From assembly GCF_032594355.1 (NCBI RefSeq), contig NZ_CP131061.1:1488001-1552000 (forward strand): 64,000 nt of DNA, in the 5' to 3' direction. Below are positions 1 to 7,442 of this stretch, one piece after another. This stretch comes from Methanolapillus ohkumae (GTDB lineage: Archaea > Halobacteriota > Methanosarcinia > Methanosarcinales > Methanosarcinaceae). Each line of letters starts with the position of its first letter. Positions within the stretch are counted from its first letter, which is position 1. Both the position numbers and the translations under genes were made by a program. The notes beneath the pieces are model-generated. The model was not told where the DNA came from, did no database searches, and saw only the letters and a list, made by a program, of their open reading frames with translations.

Positions 1-918
1 ACATGCAACAATTCCCAAAAATCCGATTCCCGGCGCTTCTTTTTCATCCGCAGCTTCGGCACTTACCGGAAGAACGAAAACGGATTGGAAGTTGTCGCGG
101 TCTTCGCCTTCTTCTTGGTTGACGGCAACGATTGCCCAGGCTTCTCCCATGTCAAATGTGAAGGCGTGAGTCATGTTGGCATCGACGTGAGCGGCAATTT
201 CCGTGCCGGTTGTTCCGGCCGCAACCTTGGAGGGTTGCGCATAAGCTTCCGCGAAAATCGGGAACGGAGACTTCACCGGGACCGGATCTTCTTTTTCATT
301 TAAGAACCAGTTCAAATCGCCGACGACCTTAAAGGCGAGAGAATCATTCACCGAAATGTCTTTGGGGCTGGCCGTCGGAACGACCATCACATTTGCGCCG
401 GCGGTTTGTCCGTATTTTTCAAGGTTGTCCCATCCGGTTGTCTTGTTTCCGACAAACAGCGGAGAGAAAGAAAATCTTTCACGGGTCAACGTTCCGTTTT
501 CATCATAGCCGCGCTGGGCACCCATCACATAATAAACACCTTCTTGGTCCAAAGTGACATTTCCCATGTACCAGTTGGCGGTCATCGTGGTGTTGTTGCC
601 GACGTCGTAGGAAACATTTCCGGCGGAGCGGACAGCATCCACGGAAGTGATGGTGCCGTCGGGCGCAATGAGTGTCATGTTGATTTTAAAATTGGGACCG
701 ATTTCGGCAAATCCGGCTTCGGGGCTATGGATGATGTAGAGGTAAAGATTGGTGGAATCGCCGGCATTAAAATAAAAGTTGCCTGCGGTGACATTGATAG
801 AATCCGGCTGATTGTCGGCCGGAAAAATGATTACGTTGTGAGCGGATGCAGGACCGGTCAAGGCCAATAAGAATGCCAAGACAAGAAAAATCGGAATTAT
901 TTTTTGGATTTGAATCAT
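1..918 (-). CDS. Secreted DUF4198-like protein (3' end outside window)
   Basis: The reading frame is open from an ATG at 918 down to the window edge (306 codons) and is partial at its C-terminus. An AGGTGA ribosome binding site lies just upstream. Residues 1-26 form a clear signal peptide (basic start, FLVLAFLLAL core, PASA end), and the mature protein would begin with His-Asn-Val. The rest is an extracellular beta-rich protein without cysteines. The last visible residues (PGIGFLGIVAC) look like the start of the C-terminal membrane anchor common in methanosarcinal surface proteins. The layout (signal peptide, His at the mature N-terminus, anchor) matches DUF4198 proteins, often found with cobalt/nickel uptake systems. 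The metal role is inference, as no transporter gene is visible here. It is transcribed away from the peroxiredoxin gene. Confidence 0.72.
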   Translation of the reverse strand, partial: MIQIQKIIPIFLVLAFLLALTGPASAHNVIIFPADNQPDSINVTAGNFYFNAGDSTNLYLYIIHSPEAGFAEIGPNFKINMTLIAPDGTITSVDAVRSAGNVSYDVGNNTTMTANWYMGNVTLDQEGVYYVMGAQRGYDENGTLTRERFSFSPLFVGNKTTGWDNLEKYGQTAGANVMVVPTASPKDISVNDSLAFKVVGDLNWFLNEKEDPVPVKSPFPIFAEAYAQPSKVAAGTTGTEIAAHVDANMTHAFTFDMGEAWAIVAVNQEEGEDRDNFQSVFVLPVSAEAADEKEAPGIGFLGIVAC

Positions 919-1340
919 AATTTCACCTGAAGAATAATTTATTTGTTAATTTTTCGTATCCCATGTTTTTGCATAAATGATACGAATTTTTAAAAATAAA
1001 TTTGAAATAGAGAGATTCAAAAAACTGAAAAAGCAATAGATATTGAATCGTTTTTAATTTTTCATCGTTTTTGTTATCTTAAAGCGAATTATTAAGATAA
1101 ATAGATACAAAATAGATTAAATTTTAACAGATATTTTTAAATTTAACATATTTCGTATTACTTTCCATTCATAATTTATTATTCTTATATATATTTGACG
1201 ACTATTAAAAAATAATTCGAATAGATTAATAAAAAGGATTAAATAAAATTATGATAAATAGAGAAAAAACAAAATTGAACGAATGCCGCATGTTGTCAAA
1301 ATGAGCAACAAGTAACGACATATGATAGACACGATTTGAC
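919..1340. other. AT-rich divergent intergenic region
   Basis: This separates the DUF4198 gene (minus) from the peroxiredoxin gene (plus). It is very AT-rich with many TATA-like strings (for example near 1185-1195), so no single promoter can be chosen with confidence. I see no gene or RNA in it. Confidence 0.5.
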
Positions 1341-1430
1341 GATAATTTACGTCAATTTACATAAATTTACATCAATTTACGTAATTTACAACAATTTACA
1401 TCAATTTACATCAATTTACATCAATTTACA
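1341..1430 (+). repeat. Nine ATTTAC iterons with about 10 bp period
   Basis: Nine copies of ATTTAC, mostly as ATCAATTTAC, follow each other at 9-11 bp spacing, about one helical turn. The array ends about 20 bp before the peroxiredoxin ATG, so it lies in the leader or operator position of that gene. Regular spacing is what a cooperatively binding regulator would need, but simple slippage expansion would look the same. Confidence 0.8.
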
Positions 1431-1450
1431 ACACAATGTAGGTGAAAAAA

Positions 1451-2143
1451 ATGTCAGAAGAATGCAATTGCGGTTGTGTTTCCCTTCCGCTGATTGGAGA
1501 CGACGCGCCGGCCTTTCAAGCCGAAACCACAAACGGTCCCTTAAATTTTCCGAAAGATTACAAAGGAAAGTGGGTCATTTTATTCAGCCATCCGGCGGAC
1601 TTCACACCGGTTTGTACGACCGAGTTCATCACGTTTGCCAACATGGCAGACGATTTCGCAAAAATTAATGTGGAACTCATCGGGCTTTCCATTGACAGTA
1701 TTACGTCCCACATCGCATGGCTCAAAGAAATCAAGGACCGGATTGAGTACAAAGGCTCAAAAGGCGTTGTTGTGAAATTTCCGGTAATTGCCGATATTAA
1801 AATGGATGTCGCCAAGAAATACGGCATGATCCAGCCCGGTGTTTCCGACACCAAGGCGGTTCGTGCGGTTTTTATCATCGACCCGGATGCCAAAATCAAA
1901 GCGATTTTGTATTATCCGATGTCGGCCGGTCGCAACATGGAAGAAATCAAGCGCTTGGTACAAGCGCTTCAGGTGAACTACAAAGATAAAGTGTCCACGC
2001 CCGCCAACTGGCAGCCCGGAGACGATGTGGTCATGGGCGCCCCGCAAACCTTTAAGGAAGCGCAGGAGCGCGATTCTTGGACGTCGGACGAGACAAAATG
2101 TTGCGCGTCTTGGTTCTTGGTGACGAAACGGTGCGGAAAATAA
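1451..2143 (+). CDS. Peroxiredoxin (archaeal Prx6-type)
   Basis: This 230-residue thiol peroxidase reduces H2O2 and organic peroxides in the cytoplasm. The peroxidatic cysteine is Cys55 in the PVCTTE motif, within the family signature HPADFTPVCTTEF. C-terminal cysteines near 217, 218 and 228 sit where archaeal homologues carry their extra pair, so an intramolecular disulfide is likely. The N-terminus is unusual: a short CNCGC cluster (Cys5, 7, 9) that could bind metal. I chose the ATG at 1451 because GGTGA at 1441-1445 is correctly spaced for it; the GTG at 1442 lies inside that site. The iteron array directly upstream suggests regulation. A terminator follows 50 bp after the stop. Confidence 0.93.
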   Translation: MSEECNCGCVSLPLIGDDAPAFQAETTNGPLNFPKDYKGKWVILFSHPADFTPVCTTEFITFANMADDFAKINVELIGLSIDSITSHIAWLKEIKDRIEYKGSKGVVVKFPVIADIKMDVAKKYGMIQPGVSDTKAVRAVFIIDPDAKIKAILYYPMSAGRNMEEIKRLVQALQVNYKDKVSTPANWQPGDDVVMGAPQTFKEAQERDSWTSDETKCCASWFLVTKRCGK

Positions 2144-2193
2144 ACAAAAACTGAAGTTTGATTTAGAAATCAAAATTCGCCGACGAATTGTTC

Positions 2194-2229
2194 ATCGGAA
2201 AAGAAATCTTTTCCGATTCTTTTTTTATT
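2194..2229 (+). terminator. Terminator after peroxiredoxin
   Basis: A perfect 10 bp stem (ATCGGAAAAG pairing with CTTTTCCGAT), a 4-base loop and a following T-rich run form an intrinsic-type terminator for the peroxiredoxin transcript. Confidence 0.75.
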
Positions 2230-2305
2230 TTCCATTTGTTCTCTTTTATTTTTCATTTGTTCTCTTTTTTATTTCTTTCTCTTCTTTTTTCAATTTCGAT
2301 TGATT

Positions 2306-2740
2306 TTAATCGGCTCTTTTTGATTTGGATTCGATTTTATCCACGATTTTATCTAAATAAAAGCTGCAGCCAATACAAATCAGCCCGTAAACAAGACCAA
2401 AGAGCGCCATTCCCCAAACATACAGAAAGGCTGTGACCGGATCTGTAATGGTTGATGCCAATGACGGAACACCGTTCCACCAGCGGTAAGTTATGAAAAA
2501 GAAGAACAAAAGGAATGGAACGAAAATGATGATGAATCTCAAAAGTTGGTGCTTTTGTTTCGGTTCTTTTTTTCCGGCGAAGAACTCGGTCGCCGACCCA
2601 AATCCGAGGGCAAACGGTAAAAATGAAATACCGGAAAGCTCTGTCGGATTTAAGTACGCGTAAATACTAAAAGCGCAGATCAGCAAAATAAAAATCATGC
2701 CAAAAATACGCATGAGTGTTGTTTCTGTTTTTTTATCCAT
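2306..2740 (-). CDS. Small four-helix membrane protein
   Basis: A 144-residue protein of unknown function. The start at 2740 (MDKKTET) follows a GGAGG site; the in-frame TTG 15 bp upstream overlaps that site and is rejected. About four hydrophobic helices are visible (roughly residues 10-30, 38-55, 68-90 and 105-130), and the tail is charged, with YLDKIVDKIESK. It shares size, topology and this tail (YIDKIVNKIKKPK) with the protein at 30198-30608, so the two look like distant paralogues. It stands alone and is followed on the other strand by the peroxiredoxin gene. Five 13 bp repeats lie just upstream of its start. Confidence 0.75.
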   Translation of the reverse strand: MDKKTETTLMRIFGMIFILLICAFSIYAYLNPTELSGISFLPFALGFGSATEFFAGKKEPKQKHQLLRFIIIFVPFLLFFFFITYRWWNGVPSLASTITDPVTAFLYVWGMALFGLVYGLICIGCSFYLDKIVDKIESKSKRAD

Positions 2741-2802
2741 GAGATATTCCTCCAAAAAGCAAAAAGTTGTGGCAATTTATTTCGGAGATGACGTGAGTTA
2801 AA

Positions 2803-2874
2803 TATTTCTTGATGGTATTTCTTGATGGTATTTCTTGATGGTATTTCTTGATGGTATTTCTTGATGGTATTTCA
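2803..2874. repeat. Tandem 13 bp repeat, five copies
   Basis: TATTTCTTGATGG is repeated five times exactly (2803-2867), then decays into related TTCATGTTAT units to about 2910. It lies in the leader region of the minus-strand membrane protein gene. Confidence 0.9.
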
Positions 2875-2943
2875 TGTTATCTGATGTTAGTTCATGTTAT
2901 CCGATGTTAATTTTATTATATTTTAATTTTTGTGTTTCTCATT

Positions 2944-2990
2944 TTTATTTGAATTCTGAAGGCTCGCTTTTATTTGAATTCTGAAGGTGC
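2944..2990. repeat. Direct duplication of about 22 bp
   Basis: TTTTATTTGAATTCTGAAGG occurs twice, separated by a few bases, in the gap between the TatD-like gene's 3' end and the repeat array upstream of the small membrane protein. Confidence 0.8.
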
Positions 2991-3021
2991 ACTTTTGTAT
3001 ATTATTTTTCAAAAAAATCAC

Positions 3022-3864
3022 TCAAATATCCACACCGTAAATCCGGCTCGGATTTTCCTGATGGATTTTCCAAAAAGGCTCTTCACCATAGATTTCAATG
3101 AGTTTTTTTGTTTTCTTCGGAACCGTTTTCGGGCCGAGAACAAAACCCGGACGGTTCGGATCGTCTACATAATCGGTTTCCATTAAGAACCGAGTGCCTT
3201 GTTCCAACGCCTTTTCAATAAAATCCTTGCCCGACGTCACGCTCGGGAAAATCCCGACTTTTTTTGCATCGGATACGAGCGGTGTTGCATGATGGTTGAC
3301 AATTTTTTCCAGATTTAAGCCGACCGACTTTGCAAGCGACGCGATGTCGGACAGGCTTTCATGTGTCATGTCTTCGACATGAAGCTGAATCGCGCATTTG
3401 AGGTCTTTTGCGAGCTCAAACGCGTGACACATGACTTGGTTGGAGGCTTCCCAAATTTCGGGCGTCACCGGATAATGCGGGCGCCCGCTTTTAATCGCGA
3501 CGGCTTTTCCTTCCAGCACATATTGGGCCGCCAAATCAAATCCGCCGCACATGACATCCACCGCTTTTTGGATGCCGACTTCTTCGGACAAATGCATGAT
3601 TTCCACGGGATGAATCCCAAGAACCGGAAAAGCGGTGACATTGGCTTCTTTAATTTTGTCCGCCGTTCGAATGGTTTCTTCAAAAACAGAGAAATAGTCA
3701 TGCTTATCTTTCACATGCACGCCCAAATACCAACTGGGAAGCGTGACCAAAAACATATGCGTTCCGCCGGCATTTTTAAATTCGGAAACAGCCGAAAGGC
3801 CGCGGCCGCGAACCAGATCGATATGAATGTGGTTGTCCGTAATCGGAAGAGTGGAGATAGGCAT
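3022..3864 (-). CDS. TatD-like metal-dependent hydrolase
   Basis: A 280-residue TIM-barrel amidohydrolase-superfamily protein of the archaeal TatD-like group. The N-terminal metal motif is His12-x-His14 (DNHIHID). Further candidate ligands are in GIHPVE (about 100), QLHVED (about 164) and METDYVDD (about 230), the order expected for TatD enzymes. Family members are DNases or phosphoesterases; the substrate here cannot be read from sequence. Length is normal. No strong ribosome binding site is seen, and the leader consists of the 15 bp repeats just upstream. It is monocistronic, with the ASCH/GNAT pair upstream on the same strand. Confidence 0.85.
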   Translation of the reverse strand: MPISTLPITDNHIHIDLVRGRGLSAVSEFKNAGGTHMFLVTLPSWYLGVHVKDKHDYFSVFEETIRTADKIKEANVTAFPVLGIHPVEIMHLSEEVGIQKAVDVMCGGFDLAAQYVLEGKAVAIKSGRPHYPVTPEIWEASNQVMCHAFELAKDLKCAIQLHVEDMTHESLSDIASLAKSVGLNLEKIVNHHATPLVSDAKKVGIFPSVTSGKDFIEKALEQGTRFLMETDYVDDPNRPGFVLGPKTVPKKTKKLIEIYGEEPFWKIHQENPSRIYGVDI

Positions 3865-3869
3865 AATTA

Positions 3870-3959
3870 TTTTCCAAAGAAGTGTTTTCCAAAGAAGTGT
3901 TTTCCAAAGAAGTGTTTTCCAAAGAAGTGTTTTTAAACATAAGTACTTTTAAACATAAG
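3870..3959. repeat. Tandem 15 bp repeat (x4) plus 14 bp repeat (x2)
   Basis: TTTTCCAAAGAAGTG is repeated four times (3870-3929) and is followed by two copies of TTTTAAACATAAG. The block forms the leader of the TatD-like gene and also reaches the stop codon (3949-3951) of the preceding ASCH frame. Confidence 0.92.
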
Positions 3960-4308
3960 CAAAGGATTGCGGGGCTGAATTTAATCCAAAATCCTTCAAT
4001 TCTTTCGGCTTTTTATATTTGCTGATTTTTCCCAACCGGTAAGCCACCGCCATCTACCGGTTCAAATAATACCGGTCATAATTTTTTTTTGAAATTCCGG
4101 CTTGGGAAGAAGTTAATTCCCAAACATGGCCCGGATTATCAACAATAACTTCCAAAACTTCGGCTTCTCCAACAACTTTCATGACGGGAGATGTTGCATA
4201 GATTATGATTTTGCTGACGTTTTCCCGACAGCGCACCTTTCGAAACTCAAATTGCTTCCGTCCGTTCATGATATTTTCCACATGTTCCGGATGAATCGAT
4301 AATAACAT
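3949..4308 (-). CDS. ASCH-domain protein with in-frame UAG (codon 85)
   Basis: A 119-residue ASCH (PUA-like) protein if the amber codon at 4054-4056 is read as sense. Before it the frame gives MLLSIHPEHVENIM and the KQFEFRK motif typical of the family. After it the same frame continues MAVAYRLGKISKYKKP and ends in APQSFAYV, the conserved C-terminus of ASCH regulators, before TAA at 3949. Both halves are needed for a complete domain, and the amber replaces a single residue in a variable loop. This is the pattern of pyrrolysine readthrough, though a simple nonsense mutation is not excluded. I favour ATG 4308 from the family's usual start; 4323 is possible. The 5' end overlaps the GNAT gene by 62 bp, so translation is probably coupled. 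ASCH proteins are thought to bind RNA. Confidence 0.75.
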
Positions 4309-5362
4309 CTTGCACACAAACATCACCCATTTCTAATATTTTGATAAATTCCGCCGGAGAATATTGTATTTGATAGGGATAGCCCTCAAACAAACCCGCC
4401 TCTTTTAAACGAATGTAATTAACATTGTGGCCTTTTCCAAAATAACCATTATACAGAATTTCAATGAGTATCAGATTTTTCTTCTCATGATACAATTTTC
4501 TTAAACCTTCTTCTTTAAAAATTGTTTTGTTACCAGCTAATTTGATAAAACCTTCTAAACTCATAACGGTTTTGCCGGATTTTTTAACCAAAGTCAAATT
4601 TGCAATCGTACAAAATGAAGTTGCTGCGGACTTAAAACTTGGACGATCTTTTCCGGTATATTTTCGATAAATAATCACCGGTTCCCCGATGTTGTAATGA
4701 AGAGAGGATATGGGAGATGCAATAAATACCTTCAAAACCCCGTTTCCCGCCGTTTCTTCCTCAATTTCAGTTTTATTTCCCTTAAGTTCAGAATAGGGAA
4801 ATAAACTGTCATGAAATCCATCTTCAATTGGAATCATGCCCGCTTTTTCAAATTTCGGACAAATAAATGGAAATGATTTAAACGGATCAGAATAATCTAT
4901 CTGTTTTTTGCTCCTTAAATATACTTGTTCTCCACGAAGATTTTGTCCTGCAAGTTTGAACCCAAATCGTTCAAATAAATGAATCAATTCCTGATGTTTT
5001 TCAAATATTGTAACATAAATTTCATCGGCTTCCGATGCTTGCCACTTCCACAGTGAGACCCCGAGAGCTCCTTCTCCTAATCGTTGTTTTCGGATTTTTT
5101 CTGCCAATCGAAAAGTTCCAATCTTAATTCGTGGAATGGGAGGTAATGTCTTGTCTGTTAATCTTATCTCTTCTTTTTCATTTTTAAGATAAACAAATGA
5201 TTCGATTCCACCACGGTCCTAAAAAACCAAAGCATTTTCTTCCAAATTTCTTTTTTTCAAAAACCAATCAGAAAACTCTTCATAATCCTCTTTCAAAGGA
5301 GTAAAAAAATCATCATTGAGGTCAACTTCTGAGAATTTACACCATTTAAATTTTTCCGGCAT
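4247..5362 (-). CDS. GNAT acetyltransferase with in-frame UAG (codon 48)
   Basis: The frame from ATG 5362 to TGA at 4247 encodes 371 residues with one in-frame amber at 5219-5221. The ATG follows an AGGTGA site with normal spacing. Residues 1-47 (ending EENALVF) and the part after the amber (DRGGIESFVYLK) join into the usual N-terminus of this archaeal GNAT family, with the amber replacing one residue. The acetyltransferase core follows: PRIKIGTF near 80, then LGEGALG, DEIYVTIFEKH and GFKLAG. The C-terminal half (about 180-371) is an extra domain with ASPISSLHYNIGEP and GEPVIIYRK. Without readthrough the longest product would begin at an internal ATG (5107) and lose the first GNAT strands. 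The downstream ASCH gene overlaps and also contains a UAG. Confidence 0.78.
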
Positions 5363-5602
5363 GATTTCACCTAATTTCTGTTATCCCAATATAAAATGGG
5401 AACAGTTAAAATATTATAAATATTTGCCGATTTTATTTTGATTATTAATGCAAATTCTTGGTTTTTCGTTTCTCGGATTTCTATCGCAAACATTTAAATG
5501 AAAAAGTGTTAAAAGCCATGCATCAAATTTTTATTCTTTCAATTCTTTAATTTACTAAATATTATAATATTTAAAATTTATAATAATCTGAAGGTGAAAT
5601 TT

Positions 5603-5980
5603 TTGAAAATTATAAAAACAATCGGCCGAATCACCCTCGTTCTGGAAAAAAAATGCGTCGGAGAGGACACTTTTATTTTGCTCACCGGCGGCGAGGAACA
5701 CATCGGCGCGGTCGCCTTGGGTCATTATGATAAAGAAACGGATATCGCGAATTCATCCGTCATCAGTGTCGCCGGACACCGAGAAGAACAAATCGCCTTG
5801 GAAGGCGCCCGCCTCATCAGCAAGGAAACAAAAAAGACAACCTTGTTTACGGCCGGCATCCACCTCAAAAACATCACGCTGGAGGAGATTTCAGAAATTG
5901 AGAAAGCCTGCTCGGCCATGATTGGAGAGTGTGCCAAATACATCCGGGATGAAACAAAACTCAACCCAAAAATGGCATAA
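5603..5980 (+). CDS. LpdD-like prenylated-flavin chaperone domain protein
   Basis: A 125-residue protein. The TTG at 5603 is preferred because AGGTGA at 5592-5597 is correctly spaced for it, whereas the GTG at 5594 lies inside that site. The sequence (VGEDTFILLTGGEEHIGAVAL early, then TAGIHLKNIT) resembles the small LpdD-like proteins found beside UbiX and UbiD genes, proposed to help prenyl-FMN maturation or transfer. The family name is from recall and the function is inferred. It lies 52 bp upstream of ubiX on the same strand, so the two very likely form one operon. Confidence 0.7.
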   Translation: MKIIKTIGRITLVLEKKCVGEDTFILLTGGEEHIGAVALGHYDKETDIANSSVISVAGHREEQIALEGARLISKETKKTTLFTAGIHLKNITLEEISEIEKACSAMIGECAKYIRDETKLNPKMA

Positions 5981-6032
5981 TGTTGCGAAAACATGACGTT
6001 TGTGGAAAAACAAAGAAGGGAAAAGATCGGAA

Positions 6033-6635
6033 ATGACCGTAGAAATCGTTATCGGAATCAGTGGCGCCTCAGGTGCCGGATATGGAATTCGTTTGCTTGA
6101 AATTCTCAACCGGATGAACAAACAGGCGAAAATGAATGCAACCCCGGCGGAAAAAATAAAAATTCACCTGGTGATGACGAAATCCGCGGAAGACATTATC
6201 CGGATTGAGACTGACAAAACGCCGGAAGATATCAAAAAATTGGCGGATTTTGTGTATGATGAAAAAGATTTTACCGCTCCGATCGCCAGCGGTTCTTACC
6301 GGGTTTTGGGCATGATTATTGCGCCGTGCAGCATGAAAACGCTCGGGCAAATCGCAAACGGCATTTCCGACAATTTACTTGCGCGCGCTGCCGATGTTTG
6401 CTTAAAAGATGAGCGAAAACTGATTTTAATGACGCGGGAGACTCCCCTTAATTTAATTCATTTGGAAAACATGGTGACCGCCAAAAAAGCCGGTGCCACC
6501 ATTTTGCCGGCCTCCCCCGGATTTTACAGCCGCCCGCAAACGATAGATGATTTGTATGACATCATGACCGGACGGGCGCTGGATTTAATCGGAATTGAAA
6601 ATGACGTCTACAAAAGATGGAAACACCAACCATAA
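6033..6635 (+). CDS. ubiX: Flavin prenyltransferase UbiX
   Basis: This 200-residue enzyme attaches a prenyl group to FMN, giving prenyl-FMN, the cofactor of UbiD-family decarboxylases. The start (MTVEIVIGISGASGAGYG) carries the flavin-binding GxSGASG motif at residues 8-14. Also visible are APCSMKTLG with the conserved serine, LMTRETPL and the C-terminal TGRALDLIGIEN segment. I chose ATG 6033 because the protein then begins at the first beta strand, as in relatives; the longer frame from 6000 adds an unconserved extension. In archaea prenyl-FMN serves the anhydromevalonate-phosphate decarboxylase of the modified mevalonate pathway, the likely use here. The LpdD-like gene precedes it. Confidence 0.93.
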   Translation: MTVEIVIGISGASGAGYGIRLLEILNRMNKQAKMNATPAEKIKIHLVMTKSAEDIIRIETDKTPEDIKKLADFVYDEKDFTAPIASGSYRVLGMIIAPCSMKTLGQIANGISDNLLARAADVCLKDERKLILMTRETPLNLIHLENMVTAKKAGATILPASPGFYSRPQTIDDLYDIMTGRALDLIGIENDVYKRWKHQP

Positions 6636-6860
6636 CTAAGAAGCATAAACGGCAACCATAAACCACAACGATTAAACAGCCAAACCTTAAAAAAATCACA
6701 ACTCAAGCGTAAAGCAATTATTCCATCCTTTTTTGAAAAAAGACCAATTCGAAATCTTTATAATGGATAATGTGTTTTTATGTCCACTTGATTTGGGATT
6801 TACCATAAAAAACGAAGGGCAAAGAATCCATAATTCATAATCTATTATAAATATCATATC
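6636..6860. other. Spacer before tRNA-Pro
   Basis: AT-rich spacer between ubiX and the first tRNA-Pro gene. It holds TATA-like strings (for example TATTATAAATAT at about 6843-6854), one of which may serve the tRNA. No gene is seen. Confidence 0.4.
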
Positions 6861-6935
6861 GGGGTAGTAGGGTAGCTTGGTCCATCCTTGAACGTTTGGG
6901 ACGTTTAGACCGCGGTTCAAATCCGCGCTACCCCA
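6861..6935 (+). tRNA. tRNA-Pro(UGG)
   Basis: A cloverleaf folds: acceptor GGGGTAG/CTACCCC with discriminator A; D-loop carrying the normal G18-G19 (TTGGT); anticodon stem GAACG/CGTTT with loop TTTGGGA giving UGG; and T-arm CGCGG/CCGCG with loop TTCAAAT. The 3' CCA is not encoded. Confidence 0.93.
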
Positions 6936-7002
6936 TCCATATATTATAAATACAATCATTTGCTTTTCGTTCTGAATTAAATTTTCAATTCATTCGCATC
7001 GT

Positions 7003-7080
7003 GGGATAGTAGGGTAGCCTGATCCATCCTCGGACGTTCGGGACGTTCGGACCGCGGTTTAAATCCGCGCTATCCCACCA
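7003..7080 (+). tRNA. tRNA-Pro(CGG) with altered G19-C56 pair
   Basis: A close copy of the preceding tRNA: acceptor GGGATAG/CTATCCC, discriminator A at 7077, an encoded CCA at 7078-7080, and anticodon loop TTCGGGA giving CGG. The T-arm CGCGG/CCGCG has loop TTTAAAT instead of TTCAAAT, and the D-loop has TGAT instead of TGGT. The usually invariant G19 and C56 are thus A19 and U56, changed together. A TATA-like string (TATATTATAAATA, about 6937-6949) lies a suitable distance upstream. Confidence 0.9.
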
Positions 7081-7442
7081 TAATTTTTTCAATCTTTTTA
7101 AATCTATTCAATCCTTCTCTGTATCATTTCTTTTTTCTTTTGTGATTTTTTGCGTGCGGCATCGTGTGCGCGTTACGGCGTCAAATTTTTAAAAAAAGGT
7201 TTTTCAAAAATCAGCGAGCCGTTTTTTTAGAAAAATATAAAAATCCGAACTTGACCTTTCAGGAATTATTATTTTTTATTTATGGATTTTTGTGAAGCGT
7301 AGGAATTTTTTTAAAACAACATTTATATCCAATGATTAAATTTGTACATAATAGATTTAAAAAATACATTATAAATGGAATGAATATATTAAATTTATTA
7401 AAATCAAAAACGACTAAATCCAAAAAATCAATCGGGAATAAA
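7081..7442. other. Intergenic region before the ligase gene
   Basis: AT-rich apart from one dispersed-repeat copy at 7151-7183. The ligase reading frame can be extended upstream to 7332, but that part encodes a Lys/Asn/Ile-rich segment without family support and is taken as leader. Confidence 0.45.
7151..7183 (-). repeat. Dispersed repeat R1, copy 1 (diverged)
   Basis: Read on the minus strand it contains GACGCCGTAACGCGCAC followed by GCCGCACGC and an A-run, preceded by TTTAAAAATT. It is a diverged copy of the family whose core is TTGCCATAACGCGCGGCGGC. Confidence 0.6.

Noticed and set aside
6861..7080. tRNA-Pyl among the tRNA genes
   Set aside because: The two tRNAs here have UGG and CGG anticodons and normal proline features; no CUA anticodon tRNA is visible in the window.
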